Source of the DNA: Candidatus Saccharimonadota bacterium
GTDB lineage: Bacteria; Patescibacteriota; Saccharimonadia; Saccharimonadales; Saccharimonadaceae
Direction: 5' to 3'
NCBI GenBank assembly: GCA_017619315.1
Contig: JAFZSN010000001.1
Coordinates: 79,979 to 143,978, forward strand
Length of the DNA stretch: 64,000 nt
Both the position numbers and the translations under genes were made by a program. Below the pieces are notes generated by a model, which saw only the letters and a program-made list of their open reading frames with translations, was not told the DNA's origin and ran no database searches. This document shows, piece by piece, positions 1 through 7,929 of the stretch (within the stretch, counting starts at the first letter, position 1; the number at the start of each line of letters is the position of its first letter).

Positions 1-434
1 GCGGCATTGAGCGTACCGAAGATGGCGAATCAGAGAAAAAATTCCGTGAAGAGATTCGCGAGCAAGAAGGCAAAGACTGGGTAGTTAATCAAGTTATTGC
101 CGAGACCAAAGATTTAATCAACGCAGGCCAAAAGCGTATCGTGCTTGATGGCGTATACTCGTGGACTGAATATAGGATTCTAAAACACGAGTTCCCGAAA
201 GCTCTTACATTTGTTGCTGTTGTCGTTGACAAGAAATTACGCTATGAACGCGTCGCTAAGCGACCAGGACGCTCCTTTGATGCCAAGGCCATCCGTGAAC
301 GCGACCGCAGTGAGATCGAGAACCTCGAGAAAGGCGGCCCTATCGTCGCGGCTGACTACTATCTTCTAAATAACGGCACCGTCGAAGAATTGCAGGACAG
401 TTTAAAAGACCTCTTAAAGAGGATTGAGTTCTAA
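1..434 (+). CDS. P-loop nucleotide kinase, dephospho-CoA-kinase-like (3' end only)
   Basis: The reading frame is open from the left edge, so the start and the Walker A loop lie outside the window. The visible C-terminal part (about 144 residues) has the order of small nucleotide kinases: a beta-strand VLDGVYSW, a strand FVAVVVD followed by LRYERVAKR (LID-like arginines), and a helix RERDRSEIENLEKGG ending in a strand YYLLNNG. The pattern is like CoaE-type and archaeal dephospho-CoA kinase-like ATPases, but the substrate cannot be told from this part. It ends 8 bases before polA, so the two are probably co-transcribed. Confidence 0.6.
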   Translation, partial: GIERTEDGESEKKFREEIREQEGKDWVVNQVIAETKDLINAGQKRIVLDGVYSWTEYRILKHEFPKALTFVAVVVDKKLRYERVAKRPGRSFDAKAIRERDRSEIENLEKGGPIVAADYYLLNNGTVEELQDSLKDLLKRIEF

Positions 435-442
435 CAAAGCAT

Positions 443-2821
443 ATGGCCACGATGAAAAGATTAGTACTAATAGACGGAAAATCAGTTTTCTATCGTGGTT
501 ATTATGCAATGGGCGCCCTCAGCCTCACCGACGGCACCCCGACTGGTGGCATTTATGGCTTTGCTGCCATCTCTATGGAAATCGTCAAGAAGCTAAATCC
601 CACTAAGGTCGTAGTGGCCTGGGATTCCAAGTCTTCCACCTCTAAACGTCGCGCAATTTATGCAGACTACAAAGCCGGACGCGTCAAACCAGGCGAGGAT
701 TTTTATGCCCAAATCCCGTTCCTTGAAGCGCTTATCAAGGATCTTGGTTGGGATTTTGTCGAAATCCCAGATTACGAAGCTGATGACATTATTGGTACTT
801 TGAGCAAACAAGCCGATGATGCCGGCGACTGGGAAACCTATATTATTTCTAGCGACCTCGATATGCTTCAAATCGTCGACGACAACACTCATATGTGGCG
901 CATCCTTAAGGGCTTTACTAACATTGAACAAATAAATGTACCAGAGCTAGAGGCTAAGTACGGCATCAATAAATCTCAATTCTTAGACCTAAAAGCCTTA
1001 AAGGGCGATTCCTCAGATAACATTCCAGGCGTTCCGGGTATCGGCGAAAAAACCGCCGCGAAGCTCCTCGGTGAGTACGGTGACCTGGACGGTGTTTACT
1101 CGCATATAGATGAGATCACTGGCTCCACCAAGGCCAAGCTCGAATCCGGCAAAGAATCGGCTTATATGTCACGAGATTTAGCCCGTATCATGTTTGACGC
1201 CCCAGTTAAGCTTGACGATCTCCCGGACTTCTCGTTTGACGAAGAACGCGTGGTTGCGGGCCTAAAAAAGCTCGAGTTCAACTCCCTCATTCGTAAGGTA
1301 AAACACGCGTCAACATTCGAGAGCGGCACTTCGAAGGAGCAAACTGTAGAGCCTAGGAAAGAGCCCGAAACTCCTAAGAAAGCCCCGATCATGGCTCCTC
1401 TAGGCGACGCCGTCATTGATTGGGATATCAAATCCTTAATGCATCAAAACGACAGAATTGCAGAGAAAATCCTAAAAGGTGAGAGTTTTTGGGACCTTGG
1501 CCAGGCCGCATTCCTTTTGAACCCTTTGATGCGAGAGATTCCTCAACTCGTCGTCCCCGAAGAGGAGCGAGAACGCCAGTATCTCGAATTCGAAAAATAC
1601 CCCAAGCTTTACGATATTTATCAAAACCTAGACCTGCCACTCATCCCAATTCTTTATAAAATGGAAAAGAAGGGAATGCTGATCGACCGCGACTATTTCA
1701 AGAATCTCCAAACCGAGTATACTGCCGAAGTAGCGAGGCTGGAATCTGAGGTCCAAGAATTAGCCGGCACTAGTTTTAACGTCAATTCGCCAGTTCAACT
1801 CTCCGAGGTTTTATTCACTAAGCTGGGGCTCCCGGTTAAAGGTATCAAGAAGACTACTCGCGGCTACTCCACTGGCGCCAAAGAGCTAGAGAAATTAAAA
1901 GACGAGCATCCTATCATCGAGAAGATTACCGAATATCGCGAAGCAGCGAAACTTCTAAATACCTACATCGTCCCAATGCCAAACTTAGCCGACGTCGACG
2001 GCCGTATTCATACCACCTTTACTCAGAACGTAACCGCAACTGGACGTCTTAGCTCCAAGGATCCAAACCTACAAAACATCCCGGTCCGCACCGAAGAAGG
2101 TAAACGCATCCGTACCGGCTTTGTGGCTAGCAAAGGCAAAGTTTTCGTTTCCGCCGATTATTCTCAGTTTGAATTGCGTCTAGCTGCCGTCTTGTCTGGC
2201 GACCAGGCCTTAATTGACGATTTTAATCACGACATCGATATTCATACTAAAACTGCTGCCGAAGCCTTCAAGATCCCGATGGATAAGGTTACCAGGGACC
2301 AACGTCGTGCCGCCAAGGTGATTAATTTTGGTATTCTATATGGCATGAGTGTTAAAGGCCTTGCTGATGCCGCCAAGATGCCAATCGGCGAAGCCAAGAA
2401 GTTTATTGATAATTACTTTGAACTTCGTGCCCCAATCAAACGCAAACTAGAAGAGATCTTAAAACAGGCCAGGGAAGAAGGATATGTTGAAACTTATTAC
2501 GGTCGTCGCCGCCCTACTCCCGATGTAAAATCTCCGAATTTCATTATTCGCCAAGCCGCTGAGCGTGCCGCGCAGAATATGCCAATTCAGGGCACCGAAG
2601 CCGACCTTATGAAGCGTGCCATGATCAAAATTGACCAAGCCCTTCCGAAGGGTGCCGAGCTAGTCATGCAAGTGCACGACTCTCTTATCGTTGAATGCGA
2701 CGAGAAACAAAAAGACGAAGTAAGCAAAATCCTCCAAGCCGAAATGGAGTCAGTTGCGCCGGAGCTCCCCATTAAGCTGGCTACCGAAGTTACATCCGGG
2801 CACAACTGGGGCGAATTGTAA
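443..2821 (+). CDS. polA: DNA polymerase I, 3'-5' exonuclease domain vestigial
   Basis: Family A polymerase for gap filling and Okazaki primer removal. Residues 1-285 are the 5'-3' exonuclease/FEN domain (LIDGKSVFYRG at the start; helix-hairpin GDSSDNIPGVPGIG near 188). Polymerase motifs are intact: A (DYSQFELRLAA near 571), B (RRAAKVINFGILYG near 622) and C (QVHDSLIVE near 743). The protein has 792 residues against about 930 in E. coli. The proofreading domain between 290 and 390 is reduced to a short Pro/Lys/Glu linker plus a remnant without DEDD acidic residues, so it should not proofread. The start could also be the second ATG at 452 (MKRLVLIDG); no good ribosome site distinguishes them. 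Confidence 0.95.
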   Translation: MATMKRLVLIDGKSVFYRGYYAMGALSLTDGTPTGGIYGFAAISMEIVKKLNPTKVVVAWDSKSSTSKRRAIYADYKAGRVKPGEDFYAQIPFLEALIKDLGWDFVEIPDYEADDIIGTLSKQADDAGDWETYIISSDLDMLQIVDDNTHMWRILKGFTNIEQINVPELEAKYGINKSQFLDLKALKGDSSDNIPGVPGIGEKTAAKLLGEYGDLDGVYSHIDEITGSTKAKLESGKESAYMSRDLARIMFDAPVKLDDLPDFSFDEERVVAGLKKLEFNSLIRKVKHASTFESGTSKEQTVEPRKEPETPKKAPIMAPLGDAVIDWDIKSLMHQNDRIAEKILKGESFWDLGQAAFLLNPLMREIPQLVVPEEERERQYLEFEKYPKLYDIYQNLDLPLIPILYKMEKKGMLIDRDYFKNLQTEYTAEVARLESEVQELAGTSFNVNSPVQLSEVLFTKLGLPVKGIKKTTRGYSTGAKELEKLKDEHPIIEKITEYREAAKLLNTYIVPMPNLADVDGRIHTTFTQNVTATGRLSSKDPNLQNIPVRTEEGKRIRTGFVASKGKVFVSADYSQFELRLAAVLSGDQALIDDFNHDIDIHTKTAAEAFKIPMDKVTRDQRRAAKVINFGILYGMSVKGLADAAKMPIGEAKKFIDNYFELRAPIKRKLEEILKQAREEGYVETYYGRRRPTPDVKSPNFIIRQAAERAAQNMPIQGTEADLMKRAMIKIDQALPKGAELVMQVHDSLIVECDEKQKDEVSKILQAEMESVAPELPIKLATEVTSGHNWGEL

Positions 2822-2934
2822 TCGATTTAACCTTAGGCGCTTTCTCTTAAAACGCTCATGCAATGATTCTTAAATTTTGAACTTGTTTTTTGTTAGGCGG
2901 TGTGTTTTATATGTCCCAAAATAAAGGAGACACC

Positions 2935-4695
2935 ATGTTGAAAACACTTCAAAATGCCATACATGCACCTCTGCCCGTCAGGGCTCGCAAAATCTGTTAT
3001 ACCATTATCCTCCTCGCATTTATCTTCCTATTTTTCTTAAAGCCAGCCGCAACACCGACCTACGCTGCTTCATCTTGCCCCGACTTGAAAATTATTTTCG
3101 CTCGCGGCTCTGGCGGTGAACGCTACAACAACGGCGAATATCAGGCCTTCGAGAGCTCTCTAGAAGCAAAGCTTTCGACCTCATCTCTGTCTTACGCTTT
3201 TGACGACCTAGATTATCCAGCTGTTAGCGTAGGTATCGGCGACGGGCACTTTGGTACTATGCTTGGCGCCTATATCAGCGGAGGCGACTCTTATGAATTT
3301 GGTGAGAGCGTCAAAGAGGGAACGAAGAAACTACATAAAATTATTAACTCCAGCACTTGCCCAAACACTAAATATGTCATAGCTGGCTATTCGCAAGGGG
3401 CACTGGTTGTATTGAAAGATCTCGCGGAAATCAATCCTGATAAACTCATCTACGCCGCCACCTTTGGTGACCCAAAAATCTATCTACCAGAAGGTGCGGG
3501 GCTATTGCCAGCAGCTTGCCGAGGGGATAATTTGTCAGAGTATCGCGCCTACGTCCCAGATTGTCGTGCCTACAAAGGACTTTTAGGCGGCAGGGATCCA
3601 TACGTTGCGTCAGGTTTTCAAGGCAAGATTGGGGCCTGGTGTAATAAAGCAGACATATTTTGCAGCTCTCATTTTAGTATCGAAGCCCACACCCACTATG
3701 TTGAAGATGGCCTCTACGAAGATGCCTCTCGCCTGATTTTCAGTAAAATTGCTGCCGAATTTGGCTTCAAAAACCAATATACCTCACCTCACGATACTGC
3801 CATTCTGATCGACTCGACCGGGTCCATGAGGGATCTCATAGACGAGTATAAAGCTGAAGCCCTGAGGCTAGCTGAAAAAACTATCAATTCCGGTGGCCGT
3901 GTTGCTCTTTACGATTATCGCGACCTAAAAGACCCCTACCAGCCAGTCGAGAGATGTAGCTTCAAGACTTGCGACATGGAAACTTTCAAGGCTGGCTTAG
4001 ACCAAATACAAGTTGATGGTGGAGGCGACACGAAAGAATCTCTCCTTTCCGCCTCTCTCCACGTCATGAAGAGTCTAGACTGGCAGCTCGGCTCCACTAA
4101 GTCACTAGTCATTCTGACGGACGCCGGATATCATTCTCCCGATTGTGACGGCACCACCTTCTATGATGTAAAAACTCTCAGTAAACAAATTGACCCAGTC
4201 AACTTCTATATCATTACTACGCCAAAAAACTTATCGTCCTACCAATCCTTGGCCGATGCAACTGACGGAGCCGTGATCTCCTCTGTCGATGACCTTAGTC
4301 TTCTTACCGACAATATTATCAAACGTTTCGATAGCCTACCTCGCGTCGAGGAAGATCTCACAGACCCAGGCGAAACCGCACTCCACCTAGAAATTACCAA
4401 CAGTACTATCCTCCCGGATAACTCAATCAGGGTTGGCTTTGTTAGCGACGCGCCTTACACTCTCGTTGTGCTAAATGACGTATTGCTCGGGATGGCCGAC
4501 CGTGCTGACTTTACTATTACAGGACTAGACTTAAACCGAGACAATAATCTTATTCTCGTGCCGTTTGATGGAACTATGCGCGGCGATTCGGTCTCCGTGG
4601 AACTAAATACCGGTTACGGTGGCACCACCAGCCCTGAGTCAAGCTACGTGGTCACACCGGTAGCCCCCAAAGCTCCTAATACCGGCAGAAGGTAG
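2935..4695 (+). CDS. Secreted cutinase-family hydrolase fused to a von Willebrand A domain
   Basis: The start at 2935 follows AAAGGAGA with 4-5 nt spacing; an earlier ATG at 2911 has no ribosome site. The N-terminus is a signal peptide (basic ARKICYT, then a hydrophobic stretch and TYAASS). The cutinase/alpha-beta hydrolase domain (about residues 47-285) opens with FARGSGG and has nucleophile GYSQGA, Asp in CNKADIFC and His in HTHYVEDG, so the Ser-Asp-His triad looks complete. The VWA domain (about 295-470) has MIDAS DSTGS and TDAG. A short beta-rich tail ends APNTGRR, which resembles a PxTG motif but has no membrane segment after it. It probably acts outside the cell on esters or lipids with adhesion through the VWA; the substrate is unknown. 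Confidence 0.85.
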   Translation: MLKTLQNAIHAPLPVRARKICYTIILLAFIFLFFLKPAATPTYAASSCPDLKIIFARGSGGERYNNGEYQAFESSLEAKLSTSSLSYAFDDLDYPAVSVGIGDGHFGTMLGAYISGGDSYEFGESVKEGTKKLHKIINSSTCPNTKYVIAGYSQGALVVLKDLAEINPDKLIYAATFGDPKIYLPEGAGLLPAACRGDNLSEYRAYVPDCRAYKGLLGGRDPYVASGFQGKIGAWCNKADIFCSSHFSIEAHTHYVEDGLYEDASRLIFSKIAAEFGFKNQYTSPHDTAILIDSTGSMRDLIDEYKAEALRLAEKTINSGGRVALYDYRDLKDPYQPVERCSFKTCDMETFKAGLDQIQVDGGGDTKESLLSASLHVMKSLDWQLGSTKSLVILTDAGYHSPDCDGTTFYDVKTLSKQIDPVNFYIITTPKNLSSYQSLADATDGAVISSVDDLSLLTDNIIKRFDSLPRVEEDLTDPGETALHLEITNSTILPDNSIRVGFVSDAPYTLVVLNDVLLGMADRADFTITGLDLNRDNNLILVPFDGTMRGDSVSVELNTGYGGTTSPESSYVVTPVAPKAPNTGRR

Positions 4696-4700
4696 CGCAT

Positions 4701-4737
4701 TAAAAAAGAATTGGACTTTATCTCCAATTCTTTTTTA
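4701..4737. terminator. Bidirectional intrinsic terminator
   Basis: A 15-bp inverted repeat (TAAAAAAGAATTGGA and its complement, 7-base loop) lies between two convergent genes. A-rich and T-rich arm ends give a U-tract on either strand, so it can stop both the cutinase-VWA transcript and the opposite minus-strand gene. Confidence 0.85.
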
Positions 4738-4751
4738 TTAAGCTCCAAAAT

Positions 4752-5189
4752 CTATCTGGTGTAAGCTAAATTCTGTGCCATAGCTTGAGTTTCAAGTGCT
4801 ACCAAGCGTTCTGCGTCATTGATGGACGAATTCACGCAGTGTTTGACACGTGCTTTCTCTTCGGCTTTCTTTGCATCATTCCATCTATCCAGAGTACCAA
4901 CTAGATACCCAGTAATTCGGCGTAGTCTCTCAAATTTACCTTCATCAAACCATTCAGCATGCTCGTTAAAATACTCTTTCATTGCTGCATCACCAGCCTT
5001 CGCACCGATTAGCTTCATCCCTACCTCTACTAGGCAGGAAACATGCATAGTTTCATATTGATCAAACTCAGCGAGTGCCTCTTTCACTTCCTTCTGTGTG
5101 ACCTTGGCATACTTCGCAATCGACTTTTCAAACCTCTTGAGATCGAAGTTTTCGATATCGTTTGGGTTTTTGTATACGATTTTTTTCAT
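4752..5189 (-). CDS. Stand-alone NrdD-like glycyl-radical-loop protein
   Basis: A 145-residue protein. The start at 5189 follows AAAGAAAGG; the ATG at 5213 lacks a ribosome site. Residues 87-117 contain RRITGYLVGTLDRWNDAK and ARVKH, which match the C-terminal glycyl-radical loop of class III (anaerobic) ribonucleotide reductase NrdD; Gly94 would be the radical glycine. The large NrdD barrel is absent, as is the CxxC..CxxC zinc site that normally precedes the loop (only Cys52 and Cys118 remain). The N-terminal 85 residues are helical and faintly ATP-cone-like (FDLKRFEKSI), but this is weak. By analogy with GrcA/YfiD, which replaces a damaged radical domain of pyruvate formate-lyase, it could be a radical-loop spare part or a regulator of NrdD. 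That function is inference. Its promoter carries a NrdR-box-like palindrome. Confidence 0.75.
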   Translation of the reverse strand: MKKIVYKNPNDIENFDLKRFEKSIAKYAKVTQKEVKEALAEFDQYETMHVSCLVEVGMKLIGAKAGDAAMKEYFNEHAEWFDEGKFERLRRITGYLVGTLDRWNDAKKAEEKARVKHCVNSSINDAERLVALETQAMAQNLAYTR

Positions 5190-5266
5190 GATTTTCCTTT
5201 CTTTTTGCTGCATAGGGCTGAATTCCCGGTTAGCAGAATCACTTTTATAAGCATTACCTGGAATCT

Positions 5267-5321
5267 ATTCTAACCCCACATATAGCGTATGTCAAGACCC
5301 AATATACACTAAATATAGTGT
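5267..5321 (-). promoter_or_regulatory. Promoter with NrdR-box-like operator
   Basis: Read on the minus strand, TTGACA (5295-5290), a 17-base spacer and TAGAAT (5272-5267) form a sigma70-type promoter for the NrdD-like gene. Just upstream, 5306-5321 is the palindrome ACACTAAATATAGTGT. It matches the published NrdR box (acaCwAtATaTwGtgt) at 15 of 16 positions, the only mismatch being a weakly conserved base. A weaker palindrome, ACATA-N5-TATGT (5278-5292), overlaps the spacer and the edge of the -35 and could be a second, degenerate half of the usual NrdR pair. The centres are about 28 bp apart, less than the usual 31-32. Confidence 0.75.
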
Positions 5322-5372
5322 TTTTCCACAATTAACGGCCCCTATATATTATATATATGGTAGAATATAGAT

Positions 5373-6011
5373 ATGCCGAGTTGGAATATACATCTAGAAG
5401 CGGGGAACCGCCTTGCTGATAAATTGAAATTCAAAGGAAAAGCCAGACAAGAGTTTTTGCTGGGCTGCCTTTTGCCCGACATCAATAATGGCTACATCAA
5501 TAAAGTCAGCACCAGAAAAGAACACGGTGAAACCCACTATGCTTACAACCAGCGCTCATCTCTCAATTTTTATGCCGAAAATAAGGACGAGATCGACCGC
5601 AAAGACCCAATTTTTTTAGGCTATCTATTTCATTTGTACACTGATGGATTCTTTAATTATGATTTCTACCGCACCATCAAACGTCATCGTCTCGGCGAGG
5701 GGCTGACCCATAAAGAGAAGCAGAAGATTAAGCACCATGATTTCTGGATCTATGACACCAACTTCCATCACCACCTAGATTATGCCCCATCCGACCTCGG
5801 GCGGCTCGCTTCGTATGCTAATCAAATTAACGTCACCGATATTACTCCCGAAGACATCGAAAACATTGAACACATTTTGACCGACGAAGCCTTTGGCCAA
5901 AACATGAAAGGCGAGAAGTACCAGTTCTACACCAAAAAACGCCTCGATGATCTGATGGAGGACATGATCGACAGCTTCTCTCACGATTATCTCGGGGAGG
6001 ATTATGCCTGA
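5373..6011 (+). CDS. Zinc-dependent phospholipase C-like (S1/P1 fold) protein
   Basis: A 212-residue protein rich in His and Asp. The N-terminus (MPSWNIHLEAGNRLADKL, then LLGCLLPDI) and internal GYLFHLYTDGFFNYDFY and NFHHHLDY resemble the zinc-dependent PLC family that starts MPS..HL. Spaced His/Asp residues could bind metal. There is no signal peptide, so the role is not clear. It appears leaderless: TAGAAT (5361-5366) ends 6 bases before the ATG and there is no ribosome site. It overlaps mutM by 8 bases, so both are likely in one operon. Confidence 0.6.
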   Translation: MPSWNIHLEAGNRLADKLKFKGKARQEFLLGCLLPDINNGYINKVSTRKEHGETHYAYNQRSSLNFYAENKDEIDRKDPIFLGYLFHLYTDGFFNYDFYRTIKRHRLGEGLTHKEKQKIKHHDFWIYDTNFHHHLDYAPSDLGRLASYANQINVTDITPEDIENIEHILTDEAFGQNMKGEKYQFYTKKRLDDLMEDMIDSFSHDYLGEDYA

Positions 6012-6900
6012 GCTCCCTGAAGTCGAAACAATTCGTCGTGGGCTGAATAAATATATTGTTCATAAAAAAATCATCCGTACCGAAGTTTTGTGCGACAAAT
6101 CTTTTATAGGCGAACCAGCTACGGGTGTAGTCAAAACCCTCCGACGCTTTGGTAAGGCGCTAGTTATCGATTTAGATAATAGCTTATCCTTAATGATTCA
6201 TCTTCGCATGACTGGTCAATTGATTTTCGACCCGGGACCAGGCGATAAGCCAGATTCTCGTTTTGCTGCCGGCCATCCAAGCGACAGTTTTACCGATAAG
6301 CTACCCAATAAACAAACTCGCGTTATTTTGGAATTTGATGACGGGGGCCACCTGTTTTTCAACGACCAACGTAAGTTTGGCTTCATTAAGGTTCTTCCAA
6401 CGAACGAAGTAGGGAACGACCCCTTCATCAAGAAACTCGCTAAGGAACCCTGGCAGATGAAAGAGGGCGAATTCTATGAAAAACTAAAGAAGCATCAGAA
6501 TTCTTGCGTCAAAGCTACAATCCTAGACCAGTCGGTCATTTGTGGGCTTGGCAACATTTATGCCGACGAAGCTTTATTCATGTCCAAAATCCACCCCGAG
6601 AGGAAAAGCGGCTCCATCACCAAAAAAGAAGCCAGCCTTCTTCTAAAATCTGCGCGCGAAGTCATGGATAAATCCATAAGTTCGGGTGGCTCCACTATGC
6701 ATACTTATGTCAAAGCTGATGGCACCAAAGGAGACTATCTCGAGCTCTTCGCCAATGTGTTCCGCCGTAACGGCAAGCCTTGCCCGCGTTGTGGCACCGA
6801 GATTCAGAAAATCAGAGTCGCAGGCCGCGGCACGCACATTTGCCCAAAATGCCAGCAACTAAAAGGCGGCTCAAAAAGCCAAAGAAAGGTAGACTCATGA
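6004..6900 (+). CDS. mutM: Formamidopyrimidine-DNA glycosylase
   Basis: Excises 8-oxoguanine and FaPy lesions and nicks the abasic site. The N-terminus is MPELPEVETIRRGL, giving catalytic Pro2 and Glu3. The middle has NIYADEALF and the C-terminus carries a zinc finger of four cysteines (CPRCG...HICPKCQ). With 298 residues it is near family length, with a Lys/Ser tail. The start is fixed by GGGGAGG 5-6 bases upstream and by the PELPE sequence. It overlaps the PLC-like gene by 8 bases and holA by 4 (ATGA). Confidence 0.96.
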   Translation: MPELPEVETIRRGLNKYIVHKKIIRTEVLCDKSFIGEPATGVVKTLRRFGKALVIDLDNSLSLMIHLRMTGQLIFDPGPGDKPDSRFAAGHPSDSFTDKLPNKQTRVILEFDDGGHLFFNDQRKFGFIKVLPTNEVGNDPFIKKLAKEPWQMKEGEFYEKLKKHQNSCVKATILDQSVICGLGNIYADEALFMSKIHPERKSGSITKKEASLLLKSAREVMDKSISSGGSTMHTYVKADGTKGDYLELFANVFRRNGKPCPRCGTEIQKIRVAGRGTHICPKCQQLKGGSKSQRKVDS

Positions 6901-7502
6901 TCAGAATTTTTACCGGCGACGACCGCGTTAGGGCTAGCCAAGAAATCGCTAAAAAACTAGGTGATTCATACGAGATAATCGAAGGGGCAGACTTAACCCC
7001 AGATGCTTTGCCCAGCGTCTTTCTCGGCAATTCACTTTTTTCCGATCAGCGTAAAATCCTAATCCGCGATATCAGCACTAATAAGCTCGTCTTCGAAAAG
7101 CTCCCAGACTATCTTGATACCCCGCACGACGTTATCATCCAAGAATTAAAACTAGACAAACGCTCTAGCGCCTATAAAGCTATCAAGGACAAGGTCGAAA
7201 TCAAAGACTTTCCGCTTCCCGAGAATCCTAACCTCCGTCTCGTTTTTGACATTTATAAAACCGCCAAAACAGATGGCAAAAAAGCCGTCGAAATGCTAGA
7301 AAAAATCAAGACAGAAGAAGACCCGATTATGTTTTTTGGTCTCTTGACCTCGCAAGCCATTAAAGATTACAACAATAGACAGGGAACCAAAGAAAAACGA
7401 GTTCTAAGAGAACTCGCTAAACTTGACTTAAGCCTGAAATCTTCATCCCACGATCCGTGGCTGTTGATAGAGGCGTTTTTACTTCTTCTTCGCAGCTTTT
7501 AG
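6897..7502 (+). CDS. holA: DNA polymerase III delta subunit-like, short form
   Basis: The clamp-loader delta subunit opens the beta clamp. The N-terminus MIRIFTGDDRVRASQEIAKKL, then SVFLGNSLFSDQRKILIRD, fits the first domain of HolA. PIMFFGLLTSQAIKDYNNR and LLIEAFLLLL fit the collar helices. At 201 residues it is well below the usual 320-340, so the AAA lid region is compressed. The start is set by the ATGA overlap with mutM; a longer frame upstream only shadows mutM. Its last 24 bases overlap the 3' end of rpsT on the other strand. Confidence 0.75.
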   Translation: MIRIFTGDDRVRASQEIAKKLGDSYEIIEGADLTPDALPSVFLGNSLFSDQRKILIRDISTNKLVFEKLPDYLDTPHDVIIQELKLDKRSSAYKAIKDKVEIKDFPLPENPNLRLVFDIYKTAKTDGKKAVEMLEKIKTEEDPIMFFGLLTSQAIKDYNNRQGTKEKRVLRELAKLDLSLKSSSHDPWLLIEAFLLLLRSF

Positions 7503-7727
7503 GATAGCATGAAGCTTTGCTTTGCGGCGAGAAGCAGTATTCTTTTTCATCAAATCCTTCTTTACGGCTTTGTCGTACTCTGATTGAGCTTTCGCCAAAG
7601 TCTTCTGTGAAGGTTTCTCTTTAAAAGCCTTCAACGCAACCTTAATATCTTTCTTGATTTGCTGGTTGTGTGCAGTACGCTTTTCTGCTTGTCTCGCTGC
7701 TTTTTTGGCAGATTTTATAATCGGCAT
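7479..7727 (-). CDS. rpsT: 30S ribosomal protein bS20
   Basis: An 82-residue, strongly basic helical protein: MPIIKSAKKAARQAEKR..., KKDLMKKNTASRRKAKL, typical S20. TAGGAA lies 5 bases before the ATG. It is transcribed alone against the mutM-holA operon and overlaps the end of holA by 24 bases. Confidence 0.95.
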   Translation of the reverse strand: MPIIKSAKKAARQAEKRTAHNQQIKKDIKVALKAFKEKPSQKTLAKAQSEYDKAVKKDLMKKNTASRRKAKLHAILKAAKKK

Positions 7728-7767
7728 TTAAATTCCTATTTAGATTAAAAATTAATAACTTTTGATT

Positions 7768-7796
7768 ATTATATCTCATAATCCCGAAATTGTAAA
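7768..7796 (-). promoter_or_regulatory. rpsT promoter
   Basis: On the minus strand: TTTACA (7796-7791), 17-base spacer, TATAAT (7773-7768), about 40 bases before the rpsT start. Confidence 0.7.
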
Positions 7797-7929
7797 GAGT
7801 AGTTTCCCCAATGGCTTTAGACCGAAACAAGGGAAGGGTATTAAATGATCATCTAGCTTCAAGTCGCAAAATATAACCTTGCGAATTTGAAAAGCTTATG
7901 CTATATATATTCTATAGAAAGGTTTAAAA

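Noticed and set aside
2911-2934. Upstream ATG for the cutinase-VWA gene
   Set aside because: No ribosome site precedes it, whereas AAAGGAGA sits at the right distance from the ATG at 2935.
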